Positions 8,984-18,483 of a DNA stretch of 64,000 nucleotides are shown here, piece by piece. The stretch lies in the NCBI GenBank assembly GCA_000424365.1, contig AUJT01000005.1, positions 62,001 through 126,000 on the forward strand, given 5' to 3'. Both the position numbers and the translations under genes were made by a program. Numbering within the stretch: the stretch's first letter is position 1; each line of letters starts with the position of its first letter. The DNA comes from Lachnospiraceae bacterium NK4A144. GTDB taxonomy: Bacteria > Bacillota > Clostridia > Lachnospirales > Lachnospiraceae. Below the pieces are notes generated by a model. That model made no database searches and was not told where the DNA came from. It was given only the letters and a program-made list of their open reading frames with translations.

Positions 8984-9012
8984 ATTTTACTTATGTAAAG
9001 TGATAAAGTCAA
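8984..9012 (-). promoter_or_regulatory. Sigma-A promoter of the alanine symporter gene
   Basis: On the minus strand TTGACT (9007-9012), 17-base spacer, TAAAAT (8984-8989). The predicted leader before the ATG at 8900 is about 75 bases. Confidence 0.75.
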
Positions 9013-9014
9013 GT

Positions 9015-9055
9015 AAAAAAATGCGCGGGCCTTGTTTTTCAATGGTCCGCGCATT
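9015..9055 (-). terminator. Rho-independent terminator after hisC
   Basis: On the minus strand a 12-bp stem (AATGCGCGGACC with GGCCCGCGCATT, one G-T pair) is followed by a T-run. It lies just after the hisC stop at 9063. Confidence 0.9.
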
Positions 9056-9062
9056 TCTGCTT

Positions 9063-10130
9063 TTACGGAAGCATAGGCTTCAATGTCTCTATAAATTTCT
9101 GCATTTCTTCATCAGTTCCGATGGAAATCCGGAGATAATCTTTAAGTATCGGTTTATCAAAGAACCTTACAAAAATATCCTTTTCCTTAAGTCCCTCAAA
9201 TACCTTCTTCATGGAACCATCACGTTCCAGTACAGCCGGTGATGATGCAAAGATAAAATTCGTCATCGAGTCACGGAAAGTAAATCCGAGAGCTCTTAAC
9301 TGCTCTTTTGTCCATTCACGGGTAGATATAACACGTGATGTTATATCCTTGAAATACCCGTCATCTTCGATAGCAGCTTTACCTGCTGTAAGTGCCGGCA
9401 TATTCATGGTATAGGAATTTACCGAAAACTTTACGTCATTCAGATACTTGATAGCCTTAGCATCTCCAAAGGCATATCCAACACGAAGTCCCGCAAGCGC
9501 TCTGGACTTTGACATAGTCCGTGTGATTATCACGTTATCATACTTTGAAATAAGAGGGATCGCTGTCTCACCGCCAAAGTCGATATATGCTTCATCAACT
9601 ATTACGATAGAGTCCGGATTTGCCTTTACGATCTTTTCAATAGTATCGAGGCTCTCAAGTACTCCTGTGGGTGCATTTGGGTTCGCGATCACGATACCGC
9701 CGTTTTCACGTCCGATGTAGTCTTCCGGATCAAGTGAAAAATCTTTTTTAAGCGGGATCTGTTCATACGGTATCCTGTAAACATCAGCCCATACATCATA
9801 AAATGAATAGGTGATATCCGGAAAGATCACCGGCTTGTCTCCGGCAAAGAAAGTCAGGAAACACATGGACAGAACATCGTCTGAACCTACCCCTACAAAA
9901 ACCTGATCATCCGTAAGTCCGTAATACTTCGCGATAGAATGCACCAATTCAGCACATACGGGATCGGGGTAACGCCGTAATGCTTCCGTATCAAATTCAT
10001 GCAGCACCTTTTCTACCGCAGGTGATGGCGGATAAGGGCATTCATTTGTATTGAGCTTTATAACCTTACGCTGCGGCTGTTCGCCCGGCGTATAGGGTAC
10101 ACATTTCCGGATATTCTTTTCGTAACTCAT
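9063..10130 (-). CDS. hisC: Histidinol-phosphate aminotransferase-like enzyme
   Basis: 355 residues from the ATG at 10130, which has AAAGGA at proper spacing; that ribosome site lies inside the end of the upstream gene. Class II PLP aminotransferase fold: VIKLNTNECPYPPSP at the N-terminus, VGVGSDDVLSM, NPNAPTG, VDEAYIDF, and the PLP-lysine segment RTMSKSRALAGLRVGYAFG. HisC converts histidinol phosphate and glutamate in histidine synthesis. Many relatives also act on aromatic amino acids, and no other his gene is nearby, so either role is possible. It is coupled to the aminotransferase upstream (stop 10142). Confidence 0.85.
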   Translation of the reverse strand: MSYEKNIRKCVPYTPGEQPQRKVIKLNTNECPYPPSPAVEKVLHEFDTEALRRYPDPVCAELVHSIAKYYGLTDDQVFVGVGSDDVLSMCFLTFFAGDKPVIFPDITYSFYDVWADVYRIPYEQIPLKKDFSLDPEDYIGRENGGIVIANPNAPTGVLESLDTIEKIVKANPDSIVIVDEAYIDFGGETAIPLISKYDNVIITRTMSKSRALAGLRVGYAFGDAKAIKYLNDVKFSVNSYTMNMPALTAGKAAIEDDGYFKDITSRVISTREWTKEQLRALGFTFRDSMTNFIFASSPAVLERDGSMKKVFEGLKEKDIFVRFFDKPILKDYLRISIGTDEEMQKFIETLKPMLP

Positions 10131-10141
10131 TTTCATTCCTT

Positions 10142-11332
10142 TCAGCAAAGACCGTAACGTTCTGCGAGTCTCTTAAATCCCGGAAGGGAATTAACAATAG
10201 TATCGCGGGCTACACAATAGGAGATCCTTACATATCCGGGACCGGCAAAAGAAGAACCCGGAACTATGAGGATATGTTCTTTCTTGGCTTCTGTCACAAA
10301 TTCCTTTTCATCAGGAACAGGACTCTTCATAAATAAATAAAAAGCACCCTGAGGTTCTATGCAGGTAAATCCGGCTTCCGTAAGCCCTTTATACAAAATA
10401 TCACGATTTGTCTTATAAAAATCAATATCTGCCTTTTCGTCAAGACACTCAGCCACAACCTTTTGGAAAAGTGAGGGAGCATTGACGCAGCCGATCACAC
10501 GATTCGCTATCGTAATTGCTGTAAAGAGCTCTCCGCTCGGATCCGCTTCTGTTGGCACTACCAGATAGCCTATTCTTTCTCCCGGCAAAGATAATGTCTT
10601 TGAGAAAGAGTAGCATACGATCGTATGATCATAATACTTTGTCACATAAGGTACTTCATCCCCATTGTAGACAAGTTCTCTGTATGGTTCATCAGAGATC
10701 AGAAAGATCTCGGTTCCAAGCTCTTTCTGCTTCTTTTCCAGAACCTCTGCTATTTTTTTAATTGTTTCTTCGGAATAAATAACACCGGTAGGATTATTGG
10801 GTGTATTGATGATGAGTGCTCTGGTGCGGCTTGTAATACTCCGTTCAAGAGCTTCCACATCAGGAATGAACGTACTTGTATCAGGCTCTATGGCACGTAA
10901 TTCCGCGTCATAGTTTGCCACATAGTTTTTGTACTCTACGAAATAAGGAGCAAAGGTCAGTACCTCATCTCCCGGATTAAGAATTGCTTTTAATGCACAG
11001 TTAAGCCCTGCAGCAGCCCCTACTGTCATCATGATATTACTTTCATCAAAAGATGTTCCAAAACGTCTATTTATGGATGAAGCGATCTTTTCCCGAACTT
11101 CAGGGTAACCTGCGTTGTTCATGTATCCATGAATGATGACCGGGTCTTCCGATTCCAGCAGCTTTGCTATCGTTTCCCTTACTTTTTCCGGCGCGGGAAC
11201 ATTTGGATTTCCCAAAGAAAAGTCGTAGACGTTTTCTTTTCCGTACTTTTCTGCCATGATCTTTCCTTCTTCAAACATCTGCCGGATCACGGAATTGTTG
11301 TTTACGAGGCCCTTCATCTTTTCAGATATCAT
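10142..11332 (-). CDS. Class I/II pyridoxal-phosphate aminotransferase (aspartate/aromatic type)
   Basis: 396 residues. The PLP fold is clear: DFSLGNPNVPAP, TVGAAAGLNCALKAILNPGDEVL, INTPNNPTGV, SDEPYREL and the PLP-lysine segment CYSFSKTLSLPGERIGYLV. Proteins of this group transaminate aspartate or aromatic amino acids. The exact substrate cannot be read from sequence. An AAAGGA site stands about 10 bases before the ATG. The end of the gene carries the ribosome site of hisC, so the two are translated from one message. Confidence 0.9.
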   Translation of the reverse strand: MISEKMKGLVNNNSVIRQMFEEGKIMAEKYGKENVYDFSLGNPNVPAPEKVRETIAKLLESEDPVIIHGYMNNAGYPEVREKIASSINRRFGTSFDESNIMMTVGAAAGLNCALKAILNPGDEVLTFAPYFVEYKNYVANYDAELRAIEPDTSTFIPDVEALERSITSRTRALIINTPNNPTGVIYSEETIKKIAEVLEKKQKELGTEIFLISDEPYRELVYNGDEVPYVTKYYDHTIVCYSFSKTLSLPGERIGYLVVPTEADPSGELFTAITIANRVIGCVNAPSLFQKVVAECLDEKADIDFYKTNRDILYKGLTEAGFTCIEPQGAFYLFMKSPVPDEKEFVTEAKKEHILIVPGSSFAGPGYVRISYCVARDTIVNSLPGFKRLAERYGLC

Positions 11333-11376
11333 TTCAACTGCATCCTTTCGTTTTTTGTCACATTAACACGACATTA

Positions 11377-11928
11377 TCAATAGTCCAGCTTTTTGATTCC
11401 CGGCCAATAACGGAGTACCGCTTTTCCGACAATCTTTTCTTCGCTGAGATATGTGTTATTCCAAAAACGGGAATCAGCTGAATTATTTCTGTTATCACCG
11501 AGCATGAAATAATGTCCCTCGGGAACCTCGTAAGGACCGTAATCTCCATCCGTTGCCACTGTGAGATATGGCTCATCCAACTCTTCGCCGTTTATATAGA
11601 CCTTTCCGTCACGGATATTTACGGTTTCTCCTGGCATTCCGACAATCCTCTTAATATAAAGGATACTTTCGTCATCAGGGAATCGGAATATTATGATATC
11701 TCCCCTCTGTGGTTTATCAGCGATATACGCGAGACGCAGACCTATAACTCTGTCGTTAGTCATGATCGTCTTTTCCATTGAGGAACTTGGTACAGTTGCA
11801 TTTACGATAATAAAGTTGTTAATAAAAAATGAAACGAGCACTGCAACCAAAATCACAAGTACCCATTCCACTATCTCTTTAGCAACTTTATCATAATTAT
11901 TTTTACGCTTATTTATATCGAAATTCAT
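11377..11928 (-). CDS. lepB: Signal peptidase I
   Basis: 183 residues from the ATG at 11928 (AAGGA upstream); the in-frame extension to 12033 has no ribosome site and looks non-coding. One N-terminal membrane helix (IVEWVLVILVAVLVSFFINN) is followed by the catalytic Ser segment VPSSSMEKTI. The catalytic Lys segment is YIKRIVGMPGE and the conserved box is GDNRNNSADSR. It cleaves signal peptides of secreted proteins on the outer face of the membrane. Length fits the short Gram-positive SipS type. Confidence 0.95.
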   Translation of the reverse strand: MNFDINKRKNNYDKVAKEIVEWVLVILVAVLVSFFINNFIIVNATVPSSSMEKTIMTNDRVIGLRLAYIADKPQRGDIIIFRFPDDESILYIKRIVGMPGETVNIRDGKVYINGEELDEPYLTVATDGDYGPYEVPEGHYFMLGDNRNNSADSRFWNNTYLSEEKIVGKAVLRYWPGIKKLDY

Positions 11929-12042
11929 CTGTGTATTTTCCTTTTCAAATTTATTATCGACTGCTGCAAAAAAATGAGCAGTTGCTATCTTTAGAATTTT
12001 ACCGCATGCTGTTACTTTTAACAAGCATAACAAACACGTTAA

Positions 12043-12071
12043 TTGACAGTGTAATGGGGATACTGTAAAAT
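12043..12071 (+). promoter_or_regulatory. Sigma-A promoter of MBOAT/SGNH pair 1
   Basis: Perfect -35 TTGACA (12043-12048), 17-base spacer, TAAAAT (12066-12071), about 45 bases before the ATG. Confidence 0.8.
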
Positions 12072-12120
12072 TGTTTGGATTCTGAAAAATAACTGTTTAT
12101 GCGGTTTCCGGGAGATTTTC

Positions 12121-13560
12121 ATGCTCTTTAATTCAATATCATTTGTAATTTTCTTTCCCATTGTCGTTATGGCATATTTCCTTATGCCGGTAAAGCTGAG
12201 AATGGGATGGCTGTTAATAACAAGCTACTTTTATTATATGTGTCAGGGTCCGGTGTATGCTCTGCTCCTCCTCTGTTCTACTCTGATAACCTATACCGCC
12301 GGACTGCTTCTCGGGCGGTTCAATACTGATATTTCCGCAAAAAAGCTGACCATTTTTTTAACAGTACTCCTAAATCTCGGTCTTCTTTTTTACTTTAAGT
12401 ATTTCAATTTCTTTATGGATAATATCGGGATCGATCCGGGCTTCAGAGTAGTATTGCCTGTAGGAATATCTTTCTACGTTTTCCAGGCTATCGGTTATAT
12501 CGCAGATGTTTACCGCGGAAAGATCGCACCTGAGAAAAACCCTGTGCGTTATGCACTCTTTGTATCGTTTTTCCCGCAGATCCTCGCAGGCCCCATCGGA
12601 CGTGCTCCGGAGCTCCTGCCGCAGTTTGACGAGATCCATACCTTTGAATACGACAGGGTGCGCCACGGTATGCTCCGTATGCTATGGGGTTATTTCTTAA
12701 AACTCGTGATAGCATCGAGGCTTTCCATCGCAGTGGAACTGATCTTTAGTAATTATGCTTCCTGCTCCGGATGGCAGCTTTTCCTCGGTGCAGCCGCATA
12801 CTCTTTCCAGATCTACTGTGATTTTGCGAGCTATTCTATATTGGCACTCGGTGCTGCGGAGGTCCTCGGTTTCCGCCTTACAGAAAATTTCCGTCAGCCG
12901 TTCTTTGCCCTGTCGCTGGCAGATCTTTGGAGACGCTGGCACATATCACTCATGAACTGGTTTAGAGACTATGTTTATATCCCACTCGGCGGAAGCAGAA
13001 AGGGAACGTTCCGTAAGCACCTGAATACTCTTATCGTATTCACACTTTCCGGACTGTGGCATGGTGCTGCATGGACTTATGTACTCTGGGGTTTTCTGTC
13101 CGGTGTGCTGCAGGTCATCGGTACTCTCACAAAACCAGCCCGTCTGAGTGTAATTTCAAGATTTCCTCTGAAATCCGGAGCTGCACATCACATTCATGTA
13201 TTTTTACAGAGAGTGATCACCTTCCTGCTATTTACATTTACGGTCGTATTTTTCAAAGCTTCCGATATACCGACAGCTTTGGGGGTTCTCCGCGGTATCT
13301 TTACAGATTTCCATCTATCGGACATCCTTAGCAGACAGATCTTCCAGATAGGTCTCGGAACCAAGAACCTTTTGATAGTCCTTGTCATGCTCGCAGTACT
13401 CTTTATCGTTGACACTATTAATGAAAAAACAGGTGACGCCGCAGCTGTACTTTTCCGCCAGAAATGGTTCATTCGCTGGGGAACCTATTATTTCTTTGTG
13501 ATCATGATACTCAGCAGCGCAAATATCGGAGCTGCACAGTTTATTTACTTTAATTTCTGA
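12121..13560 (+). CDS. MBOAT O-acyltransferase, pair 1 (AlgI/DltB-like)
   Basis: 479 residues, about 11 membrane helices. The hallmark segments are present: ILAGPIGRAPELLPQF, YSFQIYCDFASYS, LWRRWHISLMNWFRDYVYIP with the first invariant His, and LSGLWHGAAWTYVLWG with the second. MBOAT proteins of this type pass acyl groups across the membrane to extracellular glycans. In place of the WGxxHG ending seen in the second copy (25139-26635) this one reads WGFLSG. GGGAG stands 6 bases before the ATG. The next gene is its predicted SGNH partner. Confidence 0.93.
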   Translation: MLFNSISFVIFFPIVVMAYFLMPVKLRMGWLLITSYFYYMCQGPVYALLLLCSTLITYTAGLLLGRFNTDISAKKLTIFLTVLLNLGLLFYFKYFNFFMDNIGIDPGFRVVLPVGISFYVFQAIGYIADVYRGKIAPEKNPVRYALFVSFFPQILAGPIGRAPELLPQFDEIHTFEYDRVRHGMLRMLWGYFLKLVIASRLSIAVELIFSNYASCSGWQLFLGAAAYSFQIYCDFASYSILALGAAEVLGFRLTENFRQPFFALSLADLWRRWHISLMNWFRDYVYIPLGGSRKGTFRKHLNTLIVFTLSGLWHGAAWTYVLWGFLSGVLQVIGTLTKPARLSVISRFPLKSGAAHHIHVFLQRVITFLLFTFTVVFFKASDIPTALGVLRGIFTDFHLSDILSRQIFQIGLGTKNLLIVLVMLAVLFIVDTINEKTGDAAAVLFRQKWFIRWGTYYFFVIMILSSANIGAAQFIYFNF

Positions 13561-13583
13561 CCTAATGGAGAACTGAAATATAA

Positions 13584-14594
13584 ATGTCTCGCCACAATTT
13601 TTCTAAAATAATACGAAATCTGATCCTTTTATCGCTGCCCCTCATAATACTGTGCGTATGGTGCGCACAGTTCCCTATGTCATACCTGGCTATTGAGTAT
13701 GCCATGTGGGCAGAGGAACGCGATTATACACATACGGTGCCTGCCGAAAATGAAGCCCTTTCATCCCCTGAGATTCTTATAATGGGGGACTCAAGAGCAA
13801 AATCAAGTTTTATACCTGCCATTCTTTCCGAAGACAATGACCGCCGGATCTACAATATCGCGATCGGAGGAACAACTTCTGTTGAAATGTACTATGCGTT
13901 ATCAAACTATCTTAAGCACCATGATGCTCCGGAGGAAGTGATACTGACCTTTGCACCGTATCACTTCTGCACGATGGATAACTGGCAGCAGACGCTCTAC
14001 TATAATTACCTCACTCTTCCGGAATTATTTGAAGTTGAGCGCCGTGTTTCAGCTGTCGGCGGTGATGATACCACCCGTTACAACGGCTGGTTTGCAGATA
14101 TCATCTCCTTTAAGCTCCGTCTCCCGAATAAATATCTGGACGCAGTATATACCGCCCATTTTACCGGTAATTACAGTTCAAATATGGAGAAGTACCATTC
14201 CGTACAGAAAGATATGGGATATACCGAGTTTGGAACAGATCCTGGGAATGACAGGCCTAATTATGAAACGCATCACAAGACCTTCGATTCTTCTCCGCTG
14301 ATCCTTGACTACTACGACAGGCTTCTGAGCCTCTGCAGGGACAATAACATCCATGTCTCAATAATACAGGCACCTATAAACGAAGCGTCCTCTCCGCTTA
14401 TTACAGACGATTTCATGAATGGCTACAATAGCTTTCTATCTTCTGTACAGGAGAGTTACCCGGAGTTTACTGTAGAAACAGAGATCCCTGTATATGATAA
14501 TAAATACTTCGGCGACAATAACCATCTGAACCGAAGCGGCGCAGAGAAGTTCTCAAATGAATTTCGTGATAAATATTCAGAATTATTAAAATGA
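13584..14594 (+). CDS. Membrane-anchored SGNH/AlgX-like protein, pair 1
   Basis: 336 residues. One N-terminal membrane helix (NLILLSLPLIILCVWCA), then an extracellular domain with the SGNH nucleophile block ILIMGDSRAKSSF and a C-terminal block FGDNNHLNRSGAEKF that carries the Asp/His pair. In alginate and similar systems such proteins work with an MBOAT partner to O-acetylate polysaccharide; that partner is encoded 24 bases upstream. GGAG precedes the ATG. The glycan target is unknown. Confidence 0.8.
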   Translation: MSRHNFSKIIRNLILLSLPLIILCVWCAQFPMSYLAIEYAMWAEERDYTHTVPAENEALSSPEILIMGDSRAKSSFIPAILSEDNDRRIYNIAIGGTTSVEMYYALSNYLKHHDAPEEVILTFAPYHFCTMDNWQQTLYYNYLTLPELFEVERRVSAVGGDDTTRYNGWFADIISFKLRLPNKYLDAVYTAHFTGNYSSNMEKYHSVQKDMGYTEFGTDPGNDRPNYETHHKTFDSSPLILDYYDRLLSLCRDNNIHVSIIQAPINEASSPLITDDFMNGYNSFLSSVQESYPEFTVETEIPVYDNKYFGDNNHLNRSGAEKFSNEFRDKYSELLK

Positions 14595-14603
14595 TTTCAG
14601 TAC

Positions 14604-14640
14604 AAAACACCCTCGCATTGAAAGCTGCGAGGGTGTTTTG
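14604..14640. terminator. Bidirectional rho-independent terminator
   Basis: AAAACACCCTCGC and GCGAGGGTGTTTT form a long stem with A- and T-runs on each side. It serves the SGNH gene (+) and the convergent ABC ATPase gene (-). Confidence 0.9.
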
Positions 14641-14660
14641 CATATAACATACATGTTTTA

Positions 14661-15398
14661 TTAAAGTACCTTTGACAGAAACTCCTTGAGTCGGGGAGTC
14701 TGCGGTTCTGTAAAAAACTTATCAGGTGTATTTTCTTCCATGATGATACCATCAGCCATAAAAAGCACCTTTGTGCCAACTTCACGTGCAAATCCCATCT
14801 CGTGTGTTACCACTACCATGGTCATTCCATCGTCAGCAAGCTGCTTCATAACATCAAGTACTTCACCTACCATCTCCGGATCAAGCGCAGATGTAGGCTC
14901 ATCAAAAAGCATCACTTCCGGATTCATACAAAGCGAACGGACAATTGCTATTCTCTGCTTCTGACCGCCGGACAAAGATGACGGATATACATCCGCTTTT
15001 TCCTCAAGATTAACACGTTTAAGAAGATTAAGCGCTTTTTCCTTCGCTTCTTCCTCTTTCATGATCTTAAGCTTGACCGGAGCAAGCGTAAGGTTCTCCA
15101 TAACAGTCAGGTTATTAAAGAGATTAAAGGTCTGAAAAACCATTCCCATTCTCTGACGGACCTTATTTATGTCAGTCTTCGGATCAGTGATATTTTCTCC
15201 ATCAAAGATAATATCTCCGCCAGTAGGTGTTTCTAAGAGGTTAAGGCATCTTAAAAACGTGCTCTTTCCTCCACCGGACGGACCTACTATAACAATTTTT
15301 TGTCCCTGCTCAACTGTATAATCAATGCCCCGAAGAACGTGATTTACAGAGCCATCCATATTTTTAAAATCTTTAACGATATTCTTAACGGTTATCAC
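14661..15398 (-). CDS. glnQ: Polar amino-acid ABC transporter, ATP-binding protein
   Basis: 245 residues, starting at a GTG codon with AGGAGG 10 bases upstream; the start overlaps the permease gene by 14 bases. Walker [10 protein letters not shown], signature SLSGGQKQR, Walker [13 protein letters not shown], and the switch His in VVTHEMGF. The sequence is of the GlnQ/HisP type. It drives uptake of a polar amino acid with the permease and binding protein encoded upstream. Substrate specificity (glutamine, histidine, cystine and others) cannot be read directly. Confidence 0.92.
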   Translation of the reverse strand: MITVKNIVKDFKNMDGSVNHVLRGIDYTVEQGQKIVIVGPSGGGKSTFLRCLNLLETPTGGDIIFDGENITDPKTDINKVRQRMGMVFQTFNLFNNLTVMENLTLAPVKLKIMKEEEAKEKALNLLKRVNLEEKADVYPSSLSGGQKQRIAIVRSLCMNPEVMLFDEPTSALDPEMVGEVLDVMKQLADDGMTMVVVTHEMGFAREVGTKVLFMADGIIMEENTPDKFFTEPQTPRLKEFLSKVL

Positions 15399-16071
15399 TT
15401 CTTCTAAGCCTCCTTTCCACTACACCGAGGACCAGCGTCAATGCCTTGATAACGACAAAGTAGATCACAGCGGCACCTATAAGAGGCATAAATGCCTCAT
15501 AGGTTCTGGACTGGATCAGATTCGCTGCACGGGTAAGGTCATTAAGACTTACATATCCGACGATAGCCGTCTCTTTAAGCAGTGTTATGAACTCATTTCC
15601 CATTGGCGGAATGATATTTTTCATCGCCTGCGGCAGTACTATATAACGCATGGTCATACCCTTTGTAAGACCAAGAGAACGTCCTGCTTCCATCTGTCCC
15701 TTGTCAACTGCCAATATACCTGCACGAACGATCTCTGAAACGTATGCAGCAGAATTTAATCCGAAGGACAGTGAAGCTACAAGCACACCATTATTACTGC
15801 TCTTCATAACGATAAACCACATAATAAGGAGCTGCAGAACACTCGGTGTTCCACGAATGATATCGACATATGCGGTTGCAATATAATGCATGACCCCCGG
15901 CTTTCCGTTTCTATGTGTCGAAAGCTTCATAAGTGCCAGAACAGTTCCGAGTATAAGACCAAGGATCGCTGCAAAAAATGCGATCTCGATCGTAATGCCA
16001 AGTCCCTTCAGATATAACTGCCAACGATTCTCTGCTATAAATGCCGAGGTAAATTTTTCACCAATAGTCAT
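15385..16071 (-). CDS. Polar amino-acid ABC transporter, permease
   Basis: 228 residues, about 5 membrane helices. The ABC-contact loop [23 protein letters not shown] is typical of HisM/GlnP permeases, and [20 protein letters not shown] follows as expected. It begins 3 bases after the binding-protein stop, so the three genes form one transcript. Confidence 0.93.
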   Translation of the reverse strand: MTIGEKFTSAFIAENRWQLYLKGLGITIEIAFFAAILGLILGTVLALMKLSTHRNGKPGVMHYIATAYVDIIRGTPSVLQLLIMWFIVMKSSNNGVLVASLSFGLNSAAYVSEIVRAGILAVDKGQMEAGRSLGLTKGMTMRYIVLPQAMKNIIPPMGNEFITLLKETAIVGYVSLNDLTRAANLIQSRTYEAFMPLIGAAVIYFVVIKALTLVLGVVERRLRRSDNR

Positions 16072-16074
16072 TGT

Positions 16075-16920
16075 TTATTCACCTGTAATGTTTTCTGCTA
16101 CGAGCTTATCGAATGTTCCGTCTTCTTTAAGCTCCTTAAGTGCCTGATTTACTGCCTCTACGAGAGCTGTATCACCCTTCGGCATAGCAATGGCATAATT
16201 CTCTGTCTCAAATCCAAACTGAGATCCCTCAAGAGCTGTAAGTTCCTCTGTGTGCTGGCTTACAAATTCCTGAGCCGGATTTGCATCGACGATCACGCAG
16301 TCAACACGTCCGTTAATAAGGTCATTTACAGCGTCTACTGCTTTGTTGTACTGTGAAACCTCTGATCCTTCAATATCTGATGCGATGAAATCACCTGTTG
16401 TTCCGAGCTGCACACCGATCTTCTTATTCTTGAGATCATCTGCGGAAGCGATAGCAGAATCCTTAGTAACGATCACGTTCTGAACAGCTTCATAATAAGG
16501 ATCGGAGAAGTCAACCATCTTCTGACGCTCCTCAGTAACCGTCATTCCTGCTATAGCGATATCGATCTTATTTCCGATAGAAGCTACGAGAGAATCAAAC
16601 TCCATATCCTTGACCTCTACCTTTTTGCCGAGCTTCTCTCCGATAGCATTGATAAGTTCTATATCAAATCCTGCCGGTGTGCCATCGTCTCCTGCGTACT
16701 CAAACGGCGGAAATGCAGCATTTGTACCAATAACAAGAGTATCCTTATCAAGAGCTGAGCCTGAAGCTGACTCTGTCTCTGCCGGAGCTGAAGCGCTCTC
16801 TGTCGAAGCTGTCTCAGCCGGTGCAGATGATGCAGATGATGCAGATGAAGAACTTCCACATGCTGTAAGTAAAGATACACCAAGAACACCTGTTAAAACC
16901 AATGCAAGTAACTTTTTCAT
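16075..16920 (-). CDS. Polar amino-acid ABC transporter, substrate-binding lipoprotein
   Basis: 281 residues from the ATG at 16920 (AAGGAGG 5 bases upstream); the longer frame to 17031 runs through the promoter and is rejected. The signal peptide ends in the lipobox LLTACG. A Ser/Ala-rich linker leads to the SBP family 3 domain: LVIGTNAAFPPFEY, GFDIELINAIGEKLGKKVE, IAGMTVTEERQKMVDFSDPYYEAVQ, KKIGVQLGTTGDF. It captures an amino acid outside the membrane and hands it to the permease encoded next. Confidence 0.95.
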   Translation of the reverse strand: MKKLLALVLTGVLGVSLLTACGSSSSASSASSAPAETASTESASAPAETESASGSALDKDTLVIGTNAAFPPFEYAGDDGTPAGFDIELINAIGEKLGKKVEVKDMEFDSLVASIGNKIDIAIAGMTVTEERQKMVDFSDPYYEAVQNVIVTKDSAIASADDLKNKKIGVQLGTTGDFIASDIEGSEVSQYNKAVDAVNDLINGRVDCVIVDANPAQEFVSQHTEELTALEGSQFGFETENYAIAMPKGDTALVEAVNQALKELKEDGTFDKLVAENITGE

Positions 16921-17003
16921 AAAAACCTCCTTAAAAGAATACCCCCTTACAAATGGATATTCGTTGAATAAAAAGTGCATATAACGCATAACTTCATAAC
17001 GCA

Positions 17004-17032
17004 ATATACCACGATTTATCATTGTATTCAAG
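17004..17032 (-). promoter_or_regulatory. Sigma-A promoter of the amino-acid ABC operon
   Basis: On the minus strand TTGAAT (17027-17032), 17-base spacer, TATATT (17004-17009). The predicted leader before the ATG at 16920 is about 75 bases. Confidence 0.7.
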
Positions 17033-17113
17033 TATTCAACGAATTTTATTGATTTTATTTTATATTTAAATGATGTATTTTATTCAAACATGCATGAATA
17101 CCCACAACAATTC

Positions 17114-17719
17114 TCAGTTAAGCAGGCCTCGCAGTTCTCTGTATACGTGCCCTATAGGAAGACCTACTACATTACTGTAATCTCCACGTATACTACGGAT
17201 ATATTTTGCAAATCCGCCCTGTATAGCATATGCTCCGGCCTTGTCCATAGGCTCACCCGTAGCGATGTATGCGCGTATCTCGTCATCGCTCACAGGATAA
17301 AACTCAACTACAGTCCTCTCATTAAAGATTTTGCTGGAAGGCTCGCTTCCACTATCTTTTACGGCTATGACCACCCCTGTATAGACCTCATGACTCCGTC
17401 CCTGCAACTCTTTCAGGTAGCCAAAAGCTTCTTTTTCATCAGATGGTTTGCCGAGGATCTTTCCATCAATGGCAACTACAGTATCTGCGGCAAGAACGAC
17501 AAAATTTTCATCCTTTCCTTCTTTTAAGACCTTTTCCATAACATCTTTTGCCTTCCCTCTGGCAATTTCCTCAGCTATGGCAGACGGTTCTCTTGAGGTA
17601 TATATTTCATCACTATCACTGGTAACTACAGTAAACGGAATATCTGCTTTAGCCAGCAATTCTTTTCTCCTGGGTGATGCCGATGCAAGTATCAGCTTTC
17701 TTTTTATTCCATTTCCCAT
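17114..17719 (-). CDS. maf: Maf-family nucleotide pyrophosphatase
   Basis: 201 residues, the usual length. N-terminal LILASASPRRKELL matches the Maf signature (SxSPRR), followed by DSDEIY, AADTVVAIDGKILGKP and the C-terminal GAYAIQGGFAKYI. Maf proteins hydrolyse non-canonical or modified nucleoside triphosphates and are linked to septum and cell-shape control. An AGGAGA stands 13 bases before the ATG, somewhat far. The gene stands alone. Confidence 0.95.
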   Translation of the reverse strand: MGNGIKRKLILASASPRRKELLAKADIPFTVVTSDSDEIYTSREPSAIAEEIARGKAKDVMEKVLKEGKDENFVVLAADTVVAIDGKILGKPSDEKEAFGYLKELQGRSHEVYTGVVIAVKDSGSEPSSKIFNERTVVEFYPVSDDEIRAYIATGEPMDKAGAYAIQGGFAKYIRSIRGDYSNVVGLPIGHVYRELRGLLN

Positions 17720-17810
17720 ACTATATTCTAAGTCTCCTTTCTCGGAATAAAATATTTCTTAATTATTGATTCTACCCTTTTTACATCGGACGTTTCAATC
17801 TGTTTAAACA

Positions 17811-17841
17811 GAAAAAGCCCACAGGCATTTGCCTGTGAGCT
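17811..17841 (-). terminator. Rho-independent terminator of the repeat lipoprotein gene
   Basis: On the minus strand AGCTCACAGG pairs with CCTGTGGGCT, followed by a T-run. Confidence 0.85.
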
Positions 17842-17879
17842 CTCTCTTAAGTATCTTCAGATAATCGCTATCGTTAGAA

Positions 17880-18188
17880 TTACTCAGCCTCTGTAGAAGC
17901 AACCTCTGTAGAAGCAGCCTCAGTTGAAGCCTCCTCTGTAGCCTCTGTAGAAGCCTCTTCTGTAGACTCAGTAGCCTCTGTAGAAGCAACCTCTGTAGAT
18001 GCAACCTCTGTAGAAGCAACCTCTGTGGAAGCAACCTCTGTAGAAGCAGCCTCTGTAGAAGCAACCTCTGTAGATGCTACTGTAGAAGCCTCTGTAGAAG
18101 CTGTCTCAGCTGTCTTAGCGCCACAACCCATCATAAGTGTAGCAGCAACCATAGCAGATACCATAAGTACAACGATCTTGTTTCTCAT
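17880..18188 (-). CDS. Small lipoprotein made of VASTE/AASTE repeats
   Basis: 102 residues. Signal peptide MRNKIVVLMVSAMVAATLMM with Cys at the lipobox (LMMGC), then almost only Ala-Ser-Thr-Glu-Val in pentapeptide units to the end. The DNA is a chain of near-identical 15-bp units. GAGGAGG precedes the ATG, a good promoter lies at 18268-18296 and a terminator at 17811-17841, so it is expressed as a single gene. There is no folded domain; it may be a surface spacer. No known family. Confidence 0.7.
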   Translation of the reverse strand: MRNKIVVLMVSAMVAATLMMGCGAKTAETASTEASTVASTEVASTEAASTEVASTEVASTEVASTEVASTEATESTEEASTEATEEASTEAASTEVASTEAE

Positions 18189-18267
18189 AATTTTTTTCCT
18201 CCTCGTCGTGAATTAAAAATAATATTATAAATTGCAAAATGCAGATGTGTTTCTCACGACACTAGGA

Positions 18268-18296
18268 AGTATAACGCTATCGCTTTTCTTTGTAAA
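18268..18296 (-). promoter_or_regulatory. Sigma-A promoter of the repeat lipoprotein gene
   Basis: On the minus strand TTTACA (18291-18296), 17-base spacer, TATACT (18268-18273). Confidence 0.75.
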
Positions 18297-18483
18297 CACT
18301 TTTTGGACGATTTATGAATTTTTTGCGTTTCTATTCATAATTCGTTCACATTTCCATCATAATATACATATTCGATATTATTTTTGACTATTCATTGTTT
18401 AAAATGTATATTCAATTCTTAAGATTCCCTTATGATTCGAAAGATAAAGTGATGTTCAGTCCAAAAACATACATTCTGAACCA

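Noticed and set aside
11929-12033. N-terminal extension of signal peptidase I
   Set aside because: No ribosome site; the shorter form matches the known SipS length and layout.
16921-17031. N-terminal extension of the amino-acid binding protein
   Set aside because: The added segment spans the predicted promoter, and a strong AAGGAGG site marks the internal ATG before a normal lipoprotein signal.
17804-18064. Leu/Arg/Gln-rich frame inside the repeat lipoprotein gene
   Set aside because: It is an alternative frame of the same 15-bp repeats without a start signal.
17880-18188. CRISPR array (regular 15-bp units)
   Set aside because: Units are adjacent without spacers and translate in frame as a repeat lipoprotein with signal peptide.
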